64,000 nucleotides of DNA from Larkinella arboricola (GCF_003259745.1 NZ_QLMC01000005.1:663745-727744); one strand, 5' to 3'. Shown: positions 16,507-25,003, counted from the first letter of the stretch. Notes: generated from the sequence alone by a model not told the origin. Made by a program: numbers and translations.

Positions 16507-17760
16507 TTATTCCGCTTCGCTTTGCAGCATCAGGGCACCAACGGTAACATTAGAGGTTTCATCGATTAAAATGGCTCCGCCGTTAACCCGGTTTTTGGCA
16601 TAGGGGTCGAAGCTGATGGGTTTCGCCGTTTTGATGATTACTTTGGCCACATCGTTCAGTTTCAGTTCTTCAACGTCGCCGTTCTCTTCGTACGTATTGA
16701 CATTCAACTGGTAAACGATCTCACGGATGGCGCACCGAGTCCGGAACGTGCCGTGCTGCAACGTATACTTGTTTCCAACTTTGAGGGCCTTGGCGTCCAT
16801 CCAGCACAGCATCGCTTCGACGTTTTGACTCACAAGCGGCTGGTTGTCGGTTTTGACGATCAGGTTACCCCGGCTAATGTCCACGTCGTCGGCCAGGTGC
16901 AGCACAACCGACATGGGAGCAAAAGCTTCGTCGTAGTGCGTTTCGGCGATTTCGATGGCGTCGATGGTAGAAGTTTCGCCGGTCGGCAGAACCGTCACGG
17001 CGTCGCCTTTCCGGAAAATACCGCTGGTGATTTTACCGGCATACCCCCGGTAATCGTGCAATTCAGCGGTTTGCGGCCGAATGACGTACTGCACCGGGAA
17101 CCGGGCGTCGGTCAGGTTTTCGTCCTGGTCAAGCACCACGGTTTCGAGGTGGCTGAGCAGCGGTTCACCCTCAAACCAGGGCATATTGACCGACTTATCC
17201 ACCACGTTGTCGCCGTTCAGGGCGCTCAGCGGAATGTAGGTGACCTCGCTGAAATTCAGCTTTTGAGCCAGATCGTTGTAGTGAATGCAGATATTGGAAA
17301 AGACGTCCTGCGAGTAATCGACCAGATCCATTTTGTTGACGGCCACCACAATGTGCGGAATACCGAGTAGCGACGCGATCAGCGAATGCCGACGGGTTTG
17401 CTCCACTACACCATGACGGGCGTCGATAAGCACCACCGCCAACTGACAGTTCGATGCACCCGTCACCATGTTGCGGGTATACTGAATGTGGCCCGGTGCG
17501 TCAACAATGATAAACTTGCGCTGGGGCGTCTGAAAATACCGGTATGCCACATCGATGGTAATGCCCTGTTCGCGTTCGGAGCGCAGGCCATCGGTCAGCA
17601 GGGCCAGGTCAATTTCGCCTTCGTCACGGCTTTTGCTGGCGCGTTCGATGGCTTCGAGCTGGTCGGCCAGAATGGATTTGGAATCATATAACAGGCGGCC
17701 GATGAGTGTGCTTTTGCCGTCATCGACGCTCCCTGCGGTAATAAATCGGAGAAGGTCCAT
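16507..17760 (-). CDS. cysN: sulfate adenylyltransferase subunit 1 (GTPase)
   Basis: GTPase subunit of ATP sulfurylase; with CysD it makes adenosine 5'-phosphosulfate from sulfate and ATP. EF-Tu-like G motifs: GSVDDGKSTLIGRLLYDS (G1), DAPGH (G3), NKMD (G4), SALNGD (G5). Domains II and III follow to residue 417. It is the stand-alone CysN without a fused CysC kinase. It starts next to a short HepT-like remnant that now separates it from cysD, an arrangement where the two are normally adjacent. A hairpin follows the gene. Confidence 0.96.
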   Translation of the reverse strand: MDLLRFITAGSVDDGKSTLIGRLLYDSKSILADQLEAIERASKSRDEGEIDLALLTDGLRSEREQGITIDVAYRYFQTPQRKFIIVDAPGHIQYTRNMVTGASNCQLAVVLIDARHGVVEQTRRHSLIASLLGIPHIVVAVNKMDLVDYSQDVFSNICIHYNDLAQKLNFSEVTYIPLSALNGDNVVDKSVNMPWFEGEPLLSHLETVVLDQDENLTDARFPVQYVIRPQTAELHDYRGYAGKITSGIFRKGDAVTVLPTGETSTIDAIEIAETHYDEAFAPMSVVLHLADDVDISRGNLIVKTDNQPLVSQNVEAMLCWMDAKALKVGNKYTLQHGTFRTRCAIREIVYQLNVNTYEENGDVEELKLNDVAKVIIKTAKPISFDPYAKNRVNGGAILIDETSNVTVGALMLQSEAE

Positions 17761-17762
17761 AA

Positions 17763-18010
17763 TTAAACAATTGTATCGAAATCAATGTGTTTGTAATACG
17801 TGCTGGCCTTGGATATCTGATACTCAGTCTGATCGAACACACCAGCTTTAAGCATTTCCCGAATAAGGTGTTCAAGCTGTTGCTGCAAGTGCGGCAAGCG
17901 ATCCCGAATCGTTTCAAAAACAATCAGCTTATCAACACCAATATAGTCGTGGGCTACAACGTTGCGGAACGCCTTGATCTGTTGCCAGGGAATAGAGCAG
18001 ATCGTTTTTA
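17763..18010 (-). pseudogene. HepT-like (HEPN toxin) remnant, N-terminal half missing
   Basis: Between cysN and the nucleotidyltransferase gene, a minus-strand frame ending in TAA at 17763-17765 encodes the C-terminal half of a HepT/DUF86 protein: IPWQQIKAFRNVVAHDYIG, then VDKLIVFETIRDRLPHLQQ. RNVVAHDY is the RX4HXY signature of HEPN RNases. Upstream the frame runs into the nucleotidyltransferase gene without an ATG, and the roughly 45-50 N-terminal residues a HepT protein should have are absent. I read this as a deletion that left an orphan antitoxin-type partner. A non-ATG start within the upstream gene cannot be excluded. Confidence 0.7.
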
Positions 18011-18298
18011 CTACCGGGTCGCATACTTTACGTCTTTCATTGCCCTGTATAAAATGATGGGCTCCGCAAATCGCTTCAGCATGACGTCGACCGGAATTTT
18101 TAAGTCCTGCTGTAACGTGTCTCTCAGTTGAATTACCTGCTGATAGGGAATATCCTCTTCGACCATTACGTCAATATCGTGAAAGGCTTCACCTCGGGCA
18201 AACGAGCCAAAAACGCCAATTCGGTTCAACTCAAAACGGTCAAAAATGCGGTTGGTTCGCAAATACAATTGAAACCGTTGAAAGTCGAAGGATTGCAT
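18011..18298 (-). CDS. MNT-type minimal nucleotidyltransferase
   Basis: Protein of 95 residues with the nucleotidyltransferase motif GSFARGEAFHDIDVMV (GS-x10-D-x-D form) at about 31-46 and a further acidic strand PVDVML. Such proteins (MntA) modify the HEPN toxin HepT by adding AMP to its RX4HXY Tyr. The partner directly downstream is only a fragment here. It sits inside the sulfate assimilation cluster between cysD and cysN, 17 bases from cysD, so it is probably co-transcribed with sulfur genes though it has no evident role there. Confidence 0.85.
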   Translation of the reverse strand: MQSFDFQRFQLYLRTNRIFDRFELNRIGVFGSFARGEAFHDIDVMVEEDIPYQQVIQLRDTLQQDLKIPVDVMLKRFAEPIILYRAMKDVKYATR

Positions 18299-18315
18299 AG
18301 TGACTCTTTTTTACC

Positions 18316-19227
18316 TTAAAAATAGCCGCCTTTTTTCCGGTCTTCCATGGCCGCTTCCGACACCTGATCGTCGATCCGGGTTTCCCCCCGTTCGCTGATG
18401 CGGGTGGCCTGAATTTCGGCAATGGCGGTTTCGAGCGTATCGGCATCGGATTCAACGGCGGCTGTGCAGGAAATGTCGCCTACCGTCCGGAAGCGCACTT
18501 TCCGTGTCACAATCTGGTCGGTTTCTTCCACCTGAATGACACCTTTGGCCGTGGCCAGGAGCTTGCCGTCGCGCAGAATCAGTTCGCGTTCGTGGGCAAA
18601 GTAGATGCTCGGCAGGGCGATGTTTTCGCGTTTGATGTAATTCCAGACATCCAGCTCGGTCCAGTTGGAAATCGGGAATACGCGGACGTTTTCGCCCTTA
18701 TGGATTTTGCCGTTGTAGATGTTCCAGAGTTCGGGGCGTTGCAGTTTGGGGTCCCAGGAGCCGAATTCGTCGCGAACCGAGAACACCCGCTCCTTGGCAC
18801 GGGCTTTTTCTTCGTCGCGTCGGGCGCCCCCGATGCAGGCATCAAACTCAAATTCTTCGATGGTGTCGAGCAGGGTGAACGTCTGCAAAGCGTTCCGGCT
18901 GGCGTTGCGGCCCGTCGGTTCCTTCAGTTTCTTTTCCCGGATGGTATCTTCCACGTAGCGGACAATCAGCTTCTCGCCCAGACTTTCGGCCAGCCAGTCG
19001 CGGAAGTCAAGCGCTTCCTGGAAGTTGTGGCCGGTGTCGATGTGCACAAGCGGGAACGGGAATTTGCCGGGGCGGAAGGCTTTGCGGGCCAGATGGACCA
19101 GCGTAATGGAGTCTTTCCCGCCCGAAAACAGGAGCGCAGGCCGTTCGAACTGCCCGGCTACCTCGCGCATGATGTGAATCGCTTCCGATTCGAGTTGATC
19201 TAAATAATCAAGTTTGTAGGTACTCAT
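18316..19227 (-). CDS. cysD: sulfate adenylyltransferase subunit 2
   Basis: Catalytic N-type ATP pyrophosphatase subunit of ATP sulfurylase. The PP-loop LLFSGGKDSITLVHLARKAF lies near residue 32, HIDTGHNFQEALDFRD follows, and GARRDEEKARAKER is the conserved loop. The C-terminal EDRKKGGYF ending is typical of CysD. Length 303 residues is standard. It follows cysH in the same direction after a hairpin repeat and precedes the nucleotidyltransferase gene by 17 bases. It acts in a complex with CysN. Confidence 0.97.
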   Translation of the reverse strand: MSTYKLDYLDQLESEAIHIMREVAGQFERPALLFSGGKDSITLVHLARKAFRPGKFPFPLVHIDTGHNFQEALDFRDWLAESLGEKLIVRYVEDTIREKKLKEPTGRNASRNALQTFTLLDTIEEFEFDACIGGARRDEEKARAKERVFSVRDEFGSWDPKLQRPELWNIYNGKIHKGENVRVFPISNWTELDVWNYIKRENIALPSIYFAHERELILRDGKLLATAKGVIQVEETDQIVTRKVRFRTVGDISCTAAVESDADTLETAIAEIQATRISERGETRIDDQVSEAAMEDRKKGGYF

Positions 19228-19251
19228 CGTATTCTCTGCTTACCTCTGCAA

Positions 19252-19313
19252 TTCTCCGCTTAGCTCCGCGAAACAACCTCTGGAATACTTATTTCGCAGA
19301 GTTAAGCGGAGAA
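19252..19313. repeat. intergenic inverted repeat, family B
   Basis: Arms 19252-19273 and 19292-19313 (22 bases, 20 paired) carry the family B core TTTCGCAGAGTTAAGCGGAG on the right arm. It fills the gap between cysH and cysD, both minus-strand. The same core occurs at 27836 and 37806. Confidence 0.85.
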
Positions 19314-19333
19314 GGATGGAGTTTAGTAGAGGG

Positions 19334-20047
19334 TTATTTTGCGTGTAATCCACATTCTTTTTTCGAATTGTCTTCCCACCACCAGCGACCGGCCCGGAAA
19401 TCTTCACCTTCCCGAATGGCCCGGGTGCAGGGCTGGCAGCCGATGGAGACGAAACCCCGGTCGTGAAGCGGGTTGTACGGCACGTTGTTTTTACGCACGT
19501 AGTCCTTCACTTCGTCAAATGTCCAGTTCATTAGCGGGTGGAATTTGAAGAGTTGATGAACATCGTCGTTTTCCAGTTGCGTCATGCCCTGACGGTTTTG
19601 CGACTGCTCGGCCCGAATACCGGTAATCCAGATTTTGTTACCCGCCAGTGCCCGGTTCAGCGGTTCTACTTTCCGGATGAAACAGCATTCCTTCCGGTTT
19701 TCGACCGACTCGTAAAAGCTGAACGGTCCTTTCTCGCTCAGCATTTTTTCGAGCGGTTCGCCCTTCGGATAATAAGCTTCAATCTTGGTGTCGTAGCGAC
19801 TGTTGGTTTTCTGCCAGACCTGATACGTTTCGCCAAACATCCGGCCCGTGTCCAGCGAAAAAATCCGGATCGGGATGTTGTTGGCCAGAATCAAATCCGT
19901 AATGACCTGATCTTCGTAACCAAAACTGGTTGAGAAAACGACCTGCCCCGGAAACAGTTCAGCCAGCGTGCGCAGGCTTTCCACTTCGTTTTTGCCCGCC
20001 AGCAGTTCGCTCAGGCTTTCCAGGGTGTAAGAAGGTTCTGCTATCAT
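19334..20047 (-). CDS. cysH: adenylyl-sulfate (APS) reductase, 4Fe-4S type
   Basis: Reduces activated sulfate to sulfite with thioredoxin-type thiols. The PAPS reductase fold begins with VVFSTSFGYEDQVITDLI and LDTGRMFGETYQ. Two Cys pairs, KECCFIRKVEPL and GCQPCTRAI, give the CC...CxxC signature of a 4Fe-4S cluster, which marks APS-using enzymes. The catalytic Cys is in the C-terminal KKECGLH. Together with the absence of an APS kinase nearby this implies a direct APS route. 237 residues. It is preceded upstream by a Gfo/Idh gene and followed by cysD. Confidence 0.94.
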   Translation of the reverse strand: MIAEPSYTLESLSELLAGKNEVESLRTLAELFPGQVVFSTSFGYEDQVITDLILANNIPIRIFSLDTGRMFGETYQVWQKTNSRYDTKIEAYYPKGEPLEKMLSEKGPFSFYESVENRKECCFIRKVEPLNRALAGNKIWITGIRAEQSQNRQGMTQLENDDVHQLFKFHPLMNWTFDEVKDYVRKNNVPYNPLHDRGFVSIGCQPCTRAIREGEDFRAGRWWWEDNSKKECGLHAK

Positions 20048-20100
20048 AGCGTACCTACGGGTTTTGCCCCGTTATTATTAGTCAAATTAAGCTATAGTCG

Positions 20101-21219
20101 TTATTTTAAAGCGATGGGTTTGCCTCCCGACTGGGCCGAACGCCGGGCCGCATCCAGGATTTCCATCACGATCATATTCACTTTCAACGATGACAAATCA
20201 TCCACCGATTTAGTTTCACCGCGCACCACCTGCGCCAGATAATCAAACGGGTCCGTAACCGGCGCATCGGTTTTGGCGGCTTCGGTGGTTTGTTCGGCTT
20301 TGTCGCCTTTCAGCCGGATGCGCATTCGGGTGCCGTCCAGCGTAAATACGTACCCCGTCTCGCCGTACACTTCCATGTCCTTGCGGCTAAACGGCCAGTT
20401 CCACGACGCCTGAATCACCACCTGCGTTTTTGGGTACTCCAGAATAATCGTCGCATCGTCGTCCACTTTCGGATACACGTCCGGTTTGATCTGCAACGTA
20501 AAGGCACTGACCGTGCGTGGTTTTTCGCCTTTCAGCAGCCAGGTCGCCAGATTGGCCCCGTAGCAGCCGAAATCGAACAGCGCACCGGCTCCGTTGGTTA
20601 CGGGGTCGGTCAGCCAGGCCACAAACTCTTTATTCATCTGGGCCGGTCCATCGTGGCCGTCGTGTACCACAATCCGGCGAATCGGACCAATGGCGCCTTC
20701 CTGAACCGCCATCCGGTGGGCTTTGTGGTTACTGCCGTACCAGGTGGTTTCGTAGTTGGTCAGGAGATGGATGTTGTGCTTTTTCGCCAACGCTTCCATC
20801 TGCCGGGCCTGATCGATGCTGACCGCCAGCGGTTTTTCCACCATCACGTGAACACCGCGGGGCGCACAGACCTTGACCACGTTCAGGTGGTTGCTGATCT
20901 CGTTAAATGCCGTTACGGCATCGGGCCGGGTTTTATCCAGCATTTCCTCCACCGTCGGATAGACCAGACTCATCGGCAAACCGTGCTGCTTCATGTACCG
21001 TTCGGCCACTTCGCGGTTTGGTTCGGCAATGCCGACCACCTCAATAGTAGGGTCGCCGGTTTGTTTGGCCCGGTTCAGAATCCAGTTGACATGCGAATGC
21101 ACCAGACCCACCACGCCGACGCGTACCGGTTTTTTGGTGGATTGGGCGCTTGTATTCATGCTCACGGTTTGCGCCAGTAGACAAAGAAAGAGGCAGTATC
21201 GTATGCGCACGGTTTTCAT
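20101..21219 (-). CDS. secreted Gfo/Idh/MocA family oxidoreductase
   Basis: NAD(P)-dependent oxidoreductase of the glucose-fructose oxidoreductase family with a signal peptide (to about residue 25, MNTSAQ). The Rossmann motif VGVVGLVHSHVNWIL has GxxGxxxS form, the EKPL motif (VMVEKPLAVSID) carries the conserved Lys, and the C-terminal beta-sheet domain follows. 372 residues. Substrate unknown, probably a sugar derivative. It is placed between the sulfhydrylase and cysH genes on the same strand, with 40- to 55-base gaps, and has no recognised role in sulfur metabolism. Confidence 0.9.
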   Translation of the reverse strand: MKTVRIRYCLFLCLLAQTVSMNTSAQSTKKPVRVGVVGLVHSHVNWILNRAKQTGDPTIEVVGIAEPNREVAERYMKQHGLPMSLVYPTVEEMLDKTRPDAVTAFNEISNHLNVVKVCAPRGVHVMVEKPLAVSIDQARQMEALAKKHNIHLLTNYETTWYGSNHKAHRMAVQEGAIGPIRRIVVHDGHDGPAQMNKEFVAWLTDPVTNGAGALFDFGCYGANLATWLLKGEKPRTVSAFTLQIKPDVYPKVDDDATIILEYPKTQVVIQASWNWPFSRKDMEVYGETGYVFTLDGTRMRIRLKGDKAEQTTEAAKTDAPVTDPFDYLAQVVRGETKSVDDLSSLKVNMIVMEILDAARRSAQSGGKPIALK

Positions 21220-21258
21220 CAGCTACTGGCTTTTAAAAGCTTACAAATTAGTTCAGTA

Positions 21259-22455
21259 TCATCCGGCAATCGCCGACTTCACAACTTCCGCCGACCGGGT
21301 TACGGCCTGCTCAAAATCGGCCACCAGATCGTCGCCGTCTTCCAGACCGACCGACACACGAATCAGCCCTTCCGTAATGCCCAAAACGGCTTTTTCGTCC
21401 GGCTTCAGTTTGGAATGGGTAGTCGTAAACGGGTTGGTCACGATGGTGCGTGTATCCCCCAAATTAGACGAAAGGGAGGCAATTTCCAAGGCTTCGTATA
21501 AAGCTTTTACCCGCTCAAAACCGCCTTCTACCTCGAACGTCACGATGGCACCACCGGCGGCCATCTGGCGCTGGGCCAGTTCAAACTGCGGATGGGAGGG
21601 GAGGAACGGGTATTTGACGGCTTTTACATCCGGGTGCTGTTCCAGAGCCTGGGCCAGTTTCAGGGCGTTGGCGCAGTGGCGCTCCATCCGGAGCTCGAGC
21701 GTTTCCAGACTTTTCGACAGCGTCCAGGCGTTGAACGGCGACATCGACGGCCCGGTATGGCGGGCAAAAAACCGGATGGGTTGAATCAACTCTTCCGGAC
21801 CGACAATAATACCGCCCAGAACCCGGCCCTGTCCGTCCATGTATTTTGTGGCCGAATGCACCGAAATGTCCGCGCCCAGGTCAAGCGGGGTTTGCAGAAT
21901 CGGTGTGGCAAAGCAGTTATCGACGTTCAGGATAAACCCGTATTTCTTTTTCAAACGAACCAGCATTTCCAGATCGACCAGTTCCAGACCGGGGTTCGAC
22001 GGCGTTTCCAGGTACACCATTTTCGTGTTCGACTGAATGGCGGCTTCCCAGTCGGCTTCCGTCGCCGTGGCATCTACATACGTATACGTAATGCCCCATT
22101 TGGTCAGGATCTGCGAAATAATCTGGTGGGCCGAACCGAATAGGGCGCGGCAGGCCACGATATGATCACCCGACTTAAGCAATCCGGCCATGCTGGCAAA
22201 AACGGCGGCCATTCCGGTTGCGGTGGCAATGCCAGCCTGGGCGTTTTCGAGCATACACACTTTATCGACAAACTCCGTAACGTTCGGGTTGGAGAAACGG
22301 GAATAGATGTTGCCCTCTTCGGTTTCTTCAAACAAGGCTTTTCCCTGTTCCGCACTTTCAAACGTAAAACTGGAGGTCAGAAACAAAGGCGTCGAATGTT
22401 CGCGGTACTGCGACTTCTTCGTCTGAATACGGATGGCTTTCGTTTGTTTTTTCAT
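21259..22455 (-). CDS. metZ: O-succinyl/O-acetylhomoserine sulfhydrylase (Cys/Met metabolism PLP enzyme)
   Basis: PLP-dependent enzyme that condenses activated homoserine with sulfide to make homocysteine, linking the sulfate pathway to methionine. Fold type I markers: LENAQAGIATATGMAA (phosphate loop), YLETPSNPGLELVDL, NVDNCFATP, and the PLP Lys in SVHSATKYMDGQGRV. I start at the internal ATG at 22455 (MKKQTKAIRIQ); the frame extends 13 residues further but those codons lie in a repeat and would make an unusual hydrophobic N-terminus. About 398 residues. Cystathionine gamma-synthase or beta-lyase activity is less likely but not excluded. It follows the TauE-like gene. Confidence 0.92.
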   Translation of the reverse strand: MKKQTKAIRIQTKKSQYREHSTPLFLTSSFTFESAEQGKALFEETEEGNIYSRFSNPNVTEFVDKVCMLENAQAGIATATGMAAVFASMAGLLKSGDHIVACRALFGSAHQIISQILTKWGITYTYVDATATEADWEAAIQSNTKMVYLETPSNPGLELVDLEMLVRLKKKYGFILNVDNCFATPILQTPLDLGADISVHSATKYMDGQGRVLGGIIVGPEELIQPIRFFARHTGPSMSPFNAWTLSKSLETLELRMERHCANALKLAQALEQHPDVKAVKYPFLPSHPQFELAQRQMAAGGAIVTFEVEGGFERVKALYEALEIASLSSNLGDTRTIVTNPFTTTHSKLKPDEKAVLGITEGLIRVSVGLEDGDDLVADFEQAVTRSAEVVKSAIAG

Positions 22456-22480
22456 GGATGAGAAGATAGACAGGAGAAAC

Positions 22481-22546
22481 GAGACAAAAGACAAGAGATG
22501 TACTATTTTTAAAGTCTTTAGTCTCTGGTCTCACCTCTTTTGTCTC
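22481..22546. repeat. intergenic inverted repeat, family C (imperfect)
   Basis: GAGACAAAAGA (22481-22491) pairs with TCTTTTGTCTC (22536-22546); the flanks share further GACAAGAGA-type sequence with the repeats at 11612 and 53348. It fills the gap between the TauE-like and metZ genes, both minus-strand. More degraded than its relatives. Confidence 0.65.
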
Positions 22547-23603
22547 ATAATACGACCGATAAAATATTACGCAAACTTACGATTATTACGACGACACCGA
22601 CCATGATCATCATGGCTTTTATGGGCAGGCGGGTCGACAGAATGGCCGCGATTGGGGCCGCAATCATACCGCCCAGCACCAGACCCAGAATGACCTGCCA
22701 GTGCGTCATACCGATGAGCGTCACGAAGGTCAGTGAACTGGACAGGGAGATGAAAAATTCCGCCAGGTTGACCGAGCCGATGGTGTAACGCGGATGCCGT
22801 CCGCTGGCGATCAGCGTGGAGGAAACAATCGGTCCCCAGCCGCCCCCGCCGATGGCGTCCATTGTGCCGCCAAACCACGCCAGCAAACCAATCTTTTTGA
22901 TCGGCTTTTTCTTGATGTGTTTGGCCAGGGCTTTTTGGATGATCAGAACCCCCAGAATAGCCGTGTACACCGCCACCGCCGGTTTGATATAAACTGAATA
23001 CTGTTCCAGCGAAACCAGGACGTAAGCGCCCATACAGGCTCCGATTACGCCCGGAATCAGGACGGCTTTAAACAGTTTGCTGTTGACGTTGCCAAACCGC
23101 AGGTGCATATAGCCTGAAACGCCACTGGTAAAAATTTCGGAGGTATGGACGCTGGCGCTCACTGCCGCCGGACTCACGCCCACCGTCAGCAGCAGGGTCG
23201 AAGCCGTGACACCGTAGGCCATGCCCAGCGCCCCATCAATCATCTGAGCCACAAAACCGCCCGCCAGATAATACCAGAAATCGTCGTTCAACTCCAGCGT
23301 ACTCATCACCAGATTGAACCGGTCGAGCGTCAGGTAACTGAACAGCAGATGGCCGACGATCATCAGCGACAGGGCCGAGAAAATATAGATAGCGATCTCG
23401 GTACGGGTACGCTTGCGGAGCAGAACGGAGCGGGTTGTAACATCCTCCGCCAGATGGATGTCAGATTCCGGAAAAGCCGTGCGCAACATCTCGATCTGTT
23501 CGGTGGCCGACTCGCCCTGAACCGTAATTTTTAATCCATTTAAGTTCAGCCCCACGGGGAGGGAAGATTCCGGCGAAGAGTCGGGTGCTGAGACAGGCTG
23601 CAT
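22545..23603 (-). CDS. TauE/SafE family anion permease
   Basis: Integral membrane protein of 352 residues; the cytosolic N-terminal 75 residues precede a first membrane segment (IAIYIFSALSLMIVGHLLF) and about seven more. The two TauE/SafE half-repeats are visible as GGFVAQMIDGALGMAYGVTAS and FGGTMDAIGGGGWGPIVSS, each with the family's glycine-rich entry. Members move sulfite, sulfate or sulfonates. As the first gene of the sulfate assimilation cluster it is a candidate for sulfate uptake or sulfite export; direction is not visible in sequence. A terminator-like hairpin lies in its leader. Confidence 0.9.
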   Translation of the reverse strand: MQPVSAPDSSPESSLPVGLNLNGLKITVQGESATEQIEMLRTAFPESDIHLAEDVTTRSVLLRKRTRTEIAIYIFSALSLMIVGHLLFSYLTLDRFNLVMSTLELNDDFWYYLAGGFVAQMIDGALGMAYGVTASTLLLTVGVSPAAVSASVHTSEIFTSGVSGYMHLRFGNVNSKLFKAVLIPGVIGACMGAYVLVSLEQYSVYIKPAVAVYTAILGVLIIQKALAKHIKKKPIKKIGLLAWFGGTMDAIGGGGWGPIVSSTLIASGRHPRYTIGSVNLAEFFISLSSSLTFVTLIGMTHWQVILGLVLGGMIAAPIAAILSTRLPIKAMMIMVGVVVIIVSLRNILSVVL

Positions 23604-23645
23604 AACTAATTAAGTATATATAGTTACTAGAGAAATCTTCTTATG

Positions 23646-23669
23646 AAAAACGGCATCGTTAAAATGCCG
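23646..23669 (-). promoter_or_regulatory. terminator-like hairpin in the TauE-like gene leader
   Basis: Read on the minus strand, CGGCAT pairs with ATGCCG around a 7-base loop (23651-23656 and 23664-23669), followed directly by TTTTT (23646-23650), about 45 bases before the ATG. This could be an attenuator stem, or a second terminator for the subtilisin gene upstream. No known riboswitch consensus was recognised. Confidence 0.4.
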
Positions 23670-23767
23670 CGGGGCTTTTCAAAATATTCTGCAAAGGTGG
23701 GTAATCTATTGGATTAAAGCAAGAAACCGAAACGTAGAATTCCACAAAGCGATTTGAAGGATATAAA

Positions 23768-23803
23768 TTTTCCAATCAGCGAACGGGGCCACTGATTGGA
23801 AAA
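23768..23803 (-). terminator. terminator of the subtilisin-like gene
   Basis: Perfect 12-base arms TTTTCCAATCAG (23768-23779) and CTGATTGGAAAA (23792-23803) with a 12-base loop, starting 28 bases past the stop at 23831 in the minus direction. A/T ends on both arms give the T-run an intrinsic terminator needs. Confidence 0.75.
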
Positions 23804-23830
23804 CCGTTGAGAAATTCTATACTAGCGGTC

Positions 23831-25003
23831 TTATTCTCCTCCGGCAATGGGGTCAGGCTCACCGTCGGGGTCGCCCGTCACGTAACCGTTGGTGGGCAGG
23901 TTCCGACCGCGAAGCAGCAGCAGCCCCGCAACGTGCGGAGAAGCCATCGACGTACCGGACAAGGTGGCGTATTTACCGTTCAGGTAAGTCGAGCGAATCC
24001 GTACCCCGTAGGCGCAGATATCCACCGTCGGACCGTAATTGGAGAAGGACGCAAACCGCCCGTTCTGGTCCATCGCCGAAACCGTAAACACGTTAGCGTG
24101 GTTGATGTTGGCCGGGGCGTATTTCTCGGACGACTCGCCTTCGTTTCCGGCAGCAATGGCAAACAGAATGCCTTTATTGGCTGCCTGCGTAATCACGCGT
24201 TGAAGCGTCGTGGACGTGCCTTCGCCCCCAATGCTGATGTTGACCACATCCCCGGCTTTGCCATTCTGGTAAACGTGCGAAACCGCCTGAACCAGCGCCG
24301 ACAATTTGCCTTCACCCTCGTTGTCGAGCACCCGTAGCGCCACCAGCGTGGCTCCCGACGCAATGCCGGTTATGCCGATGGTATTGTTTTTTGCCCCAAT
24401 GATGCCCGCGATGTGGGTACCGTGGCCGTTTTCGTCATCGACGATTTTGCCGGTAATAAACGACTGGCTGCGGGCCGCATCGACGTTCAGATCGGGATGG
24501 TCGAGGTCGATGCCCGTGTCCAGAATCCAGGCGGTTTTGTCAGGGTTGAGGTCACCCCGGCCGTAACCGGTTTGCTTCACGTTCCAGGTCAGCGTGGACG
24601 TAGTGGCAACATCGACGCAACTGCACAGCGAAATAATCCGGTCAGGTTCCACCAGCTCAACGCTTGGATCGGCTTTCAGCTGTTCGGCCTCGGTCGCGCT
24701 GACGTGCGCCAGAAAACCGGTTGATTTACCGGAAAACAAAACCTGCACGTTGGGGTCGTTCAAACCGTGGCGCGTGAGCAACTGCTGCACCGCCGAAGCC
24801 ATCCGGGCGTTGGGAGCCACCGGCAGATCGGTAGTGGGTTTGTACGTAACAATATAGGCGTTGGGGATGACCTGACCGTTGTTGATCGACGATTTGACCA
24901 GGCAATCGGCCGTGGGGCCAATCTCCCGATCCGATTGACAACCGATGAGAATAGAAAAGGTAACGACCTTAAAGACCAAAGCCGTTATAGATGTCCACCG
25001 CAT
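23831..25003 (-). CDS. S8 subtilisin-like serine protease, lipoprotein
   Basis: Exported protease, 390 residues. The N-terminus carries a lipoprotein signal with Cys in SILIGCQS (about residue 22). An I9 inhibitor-like prodomain (about 45-125, AYIVTYKPT) precedes the catalytic domain. The triad is Asp in ILDTGIDLDHPDLN, His in NGHGTHIAGIIGAK and Ser in SGTSMASPHVAG; the oxyanion Asn is in AIAAGNEGES. It is short at the C-terminus with no sorting domain, so it is probably held on the membrane by its lipid. It stands alone, divergent from the cupredoxin gene. Confidence 0.94.
   Translation of the reverse strand: MRWTSITALVFKVVTFSILIGCQSDREIGPTADCLVKSSINNGQVIPNAYIVTYKPTTDLPVAPNARMASAVQQLLTRHGLNDPNVQVLFSGKSTGFLAHVSATEAEQLKADPSVELVEPDRIISLCSCVDVATTSTLTWNVKQTGYGRGDLNPDKTAWILDTGIDLDHPDLNVDAARSQSFITGKIVDDENGHGTHIAGIIGAKNNTIGITGIASGATLVALRVLDNEGEGKLSALVQAVSHVYQNGKAGDVVNISIGGEGTSTTLQRVITQAANKGILFAIAAGNEGESSEKYAPANINHANVFTVSAMDQNGRFASFSNYGPTVDICAYGVRIRSTYLNGKYATLSGTSMASPHVAGLLLLRGRNLPTNGYVTGDPDGEPDPIAGGE

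Noticed and set aside
20290..21180. 296-codon plus-strand frame opposite the Gfo/Idh gene
   Set aside because: Antisense shadow rich in His, Arg and Phe, with no recognisable fold.
22456..22494. Longer start for metZ (13 extra residues)
   Set aside because: The added codons give an odd hydrophobic leader for a cytosolic PLP enzyme and run into the repeat; ATG 22455 fits the family start.
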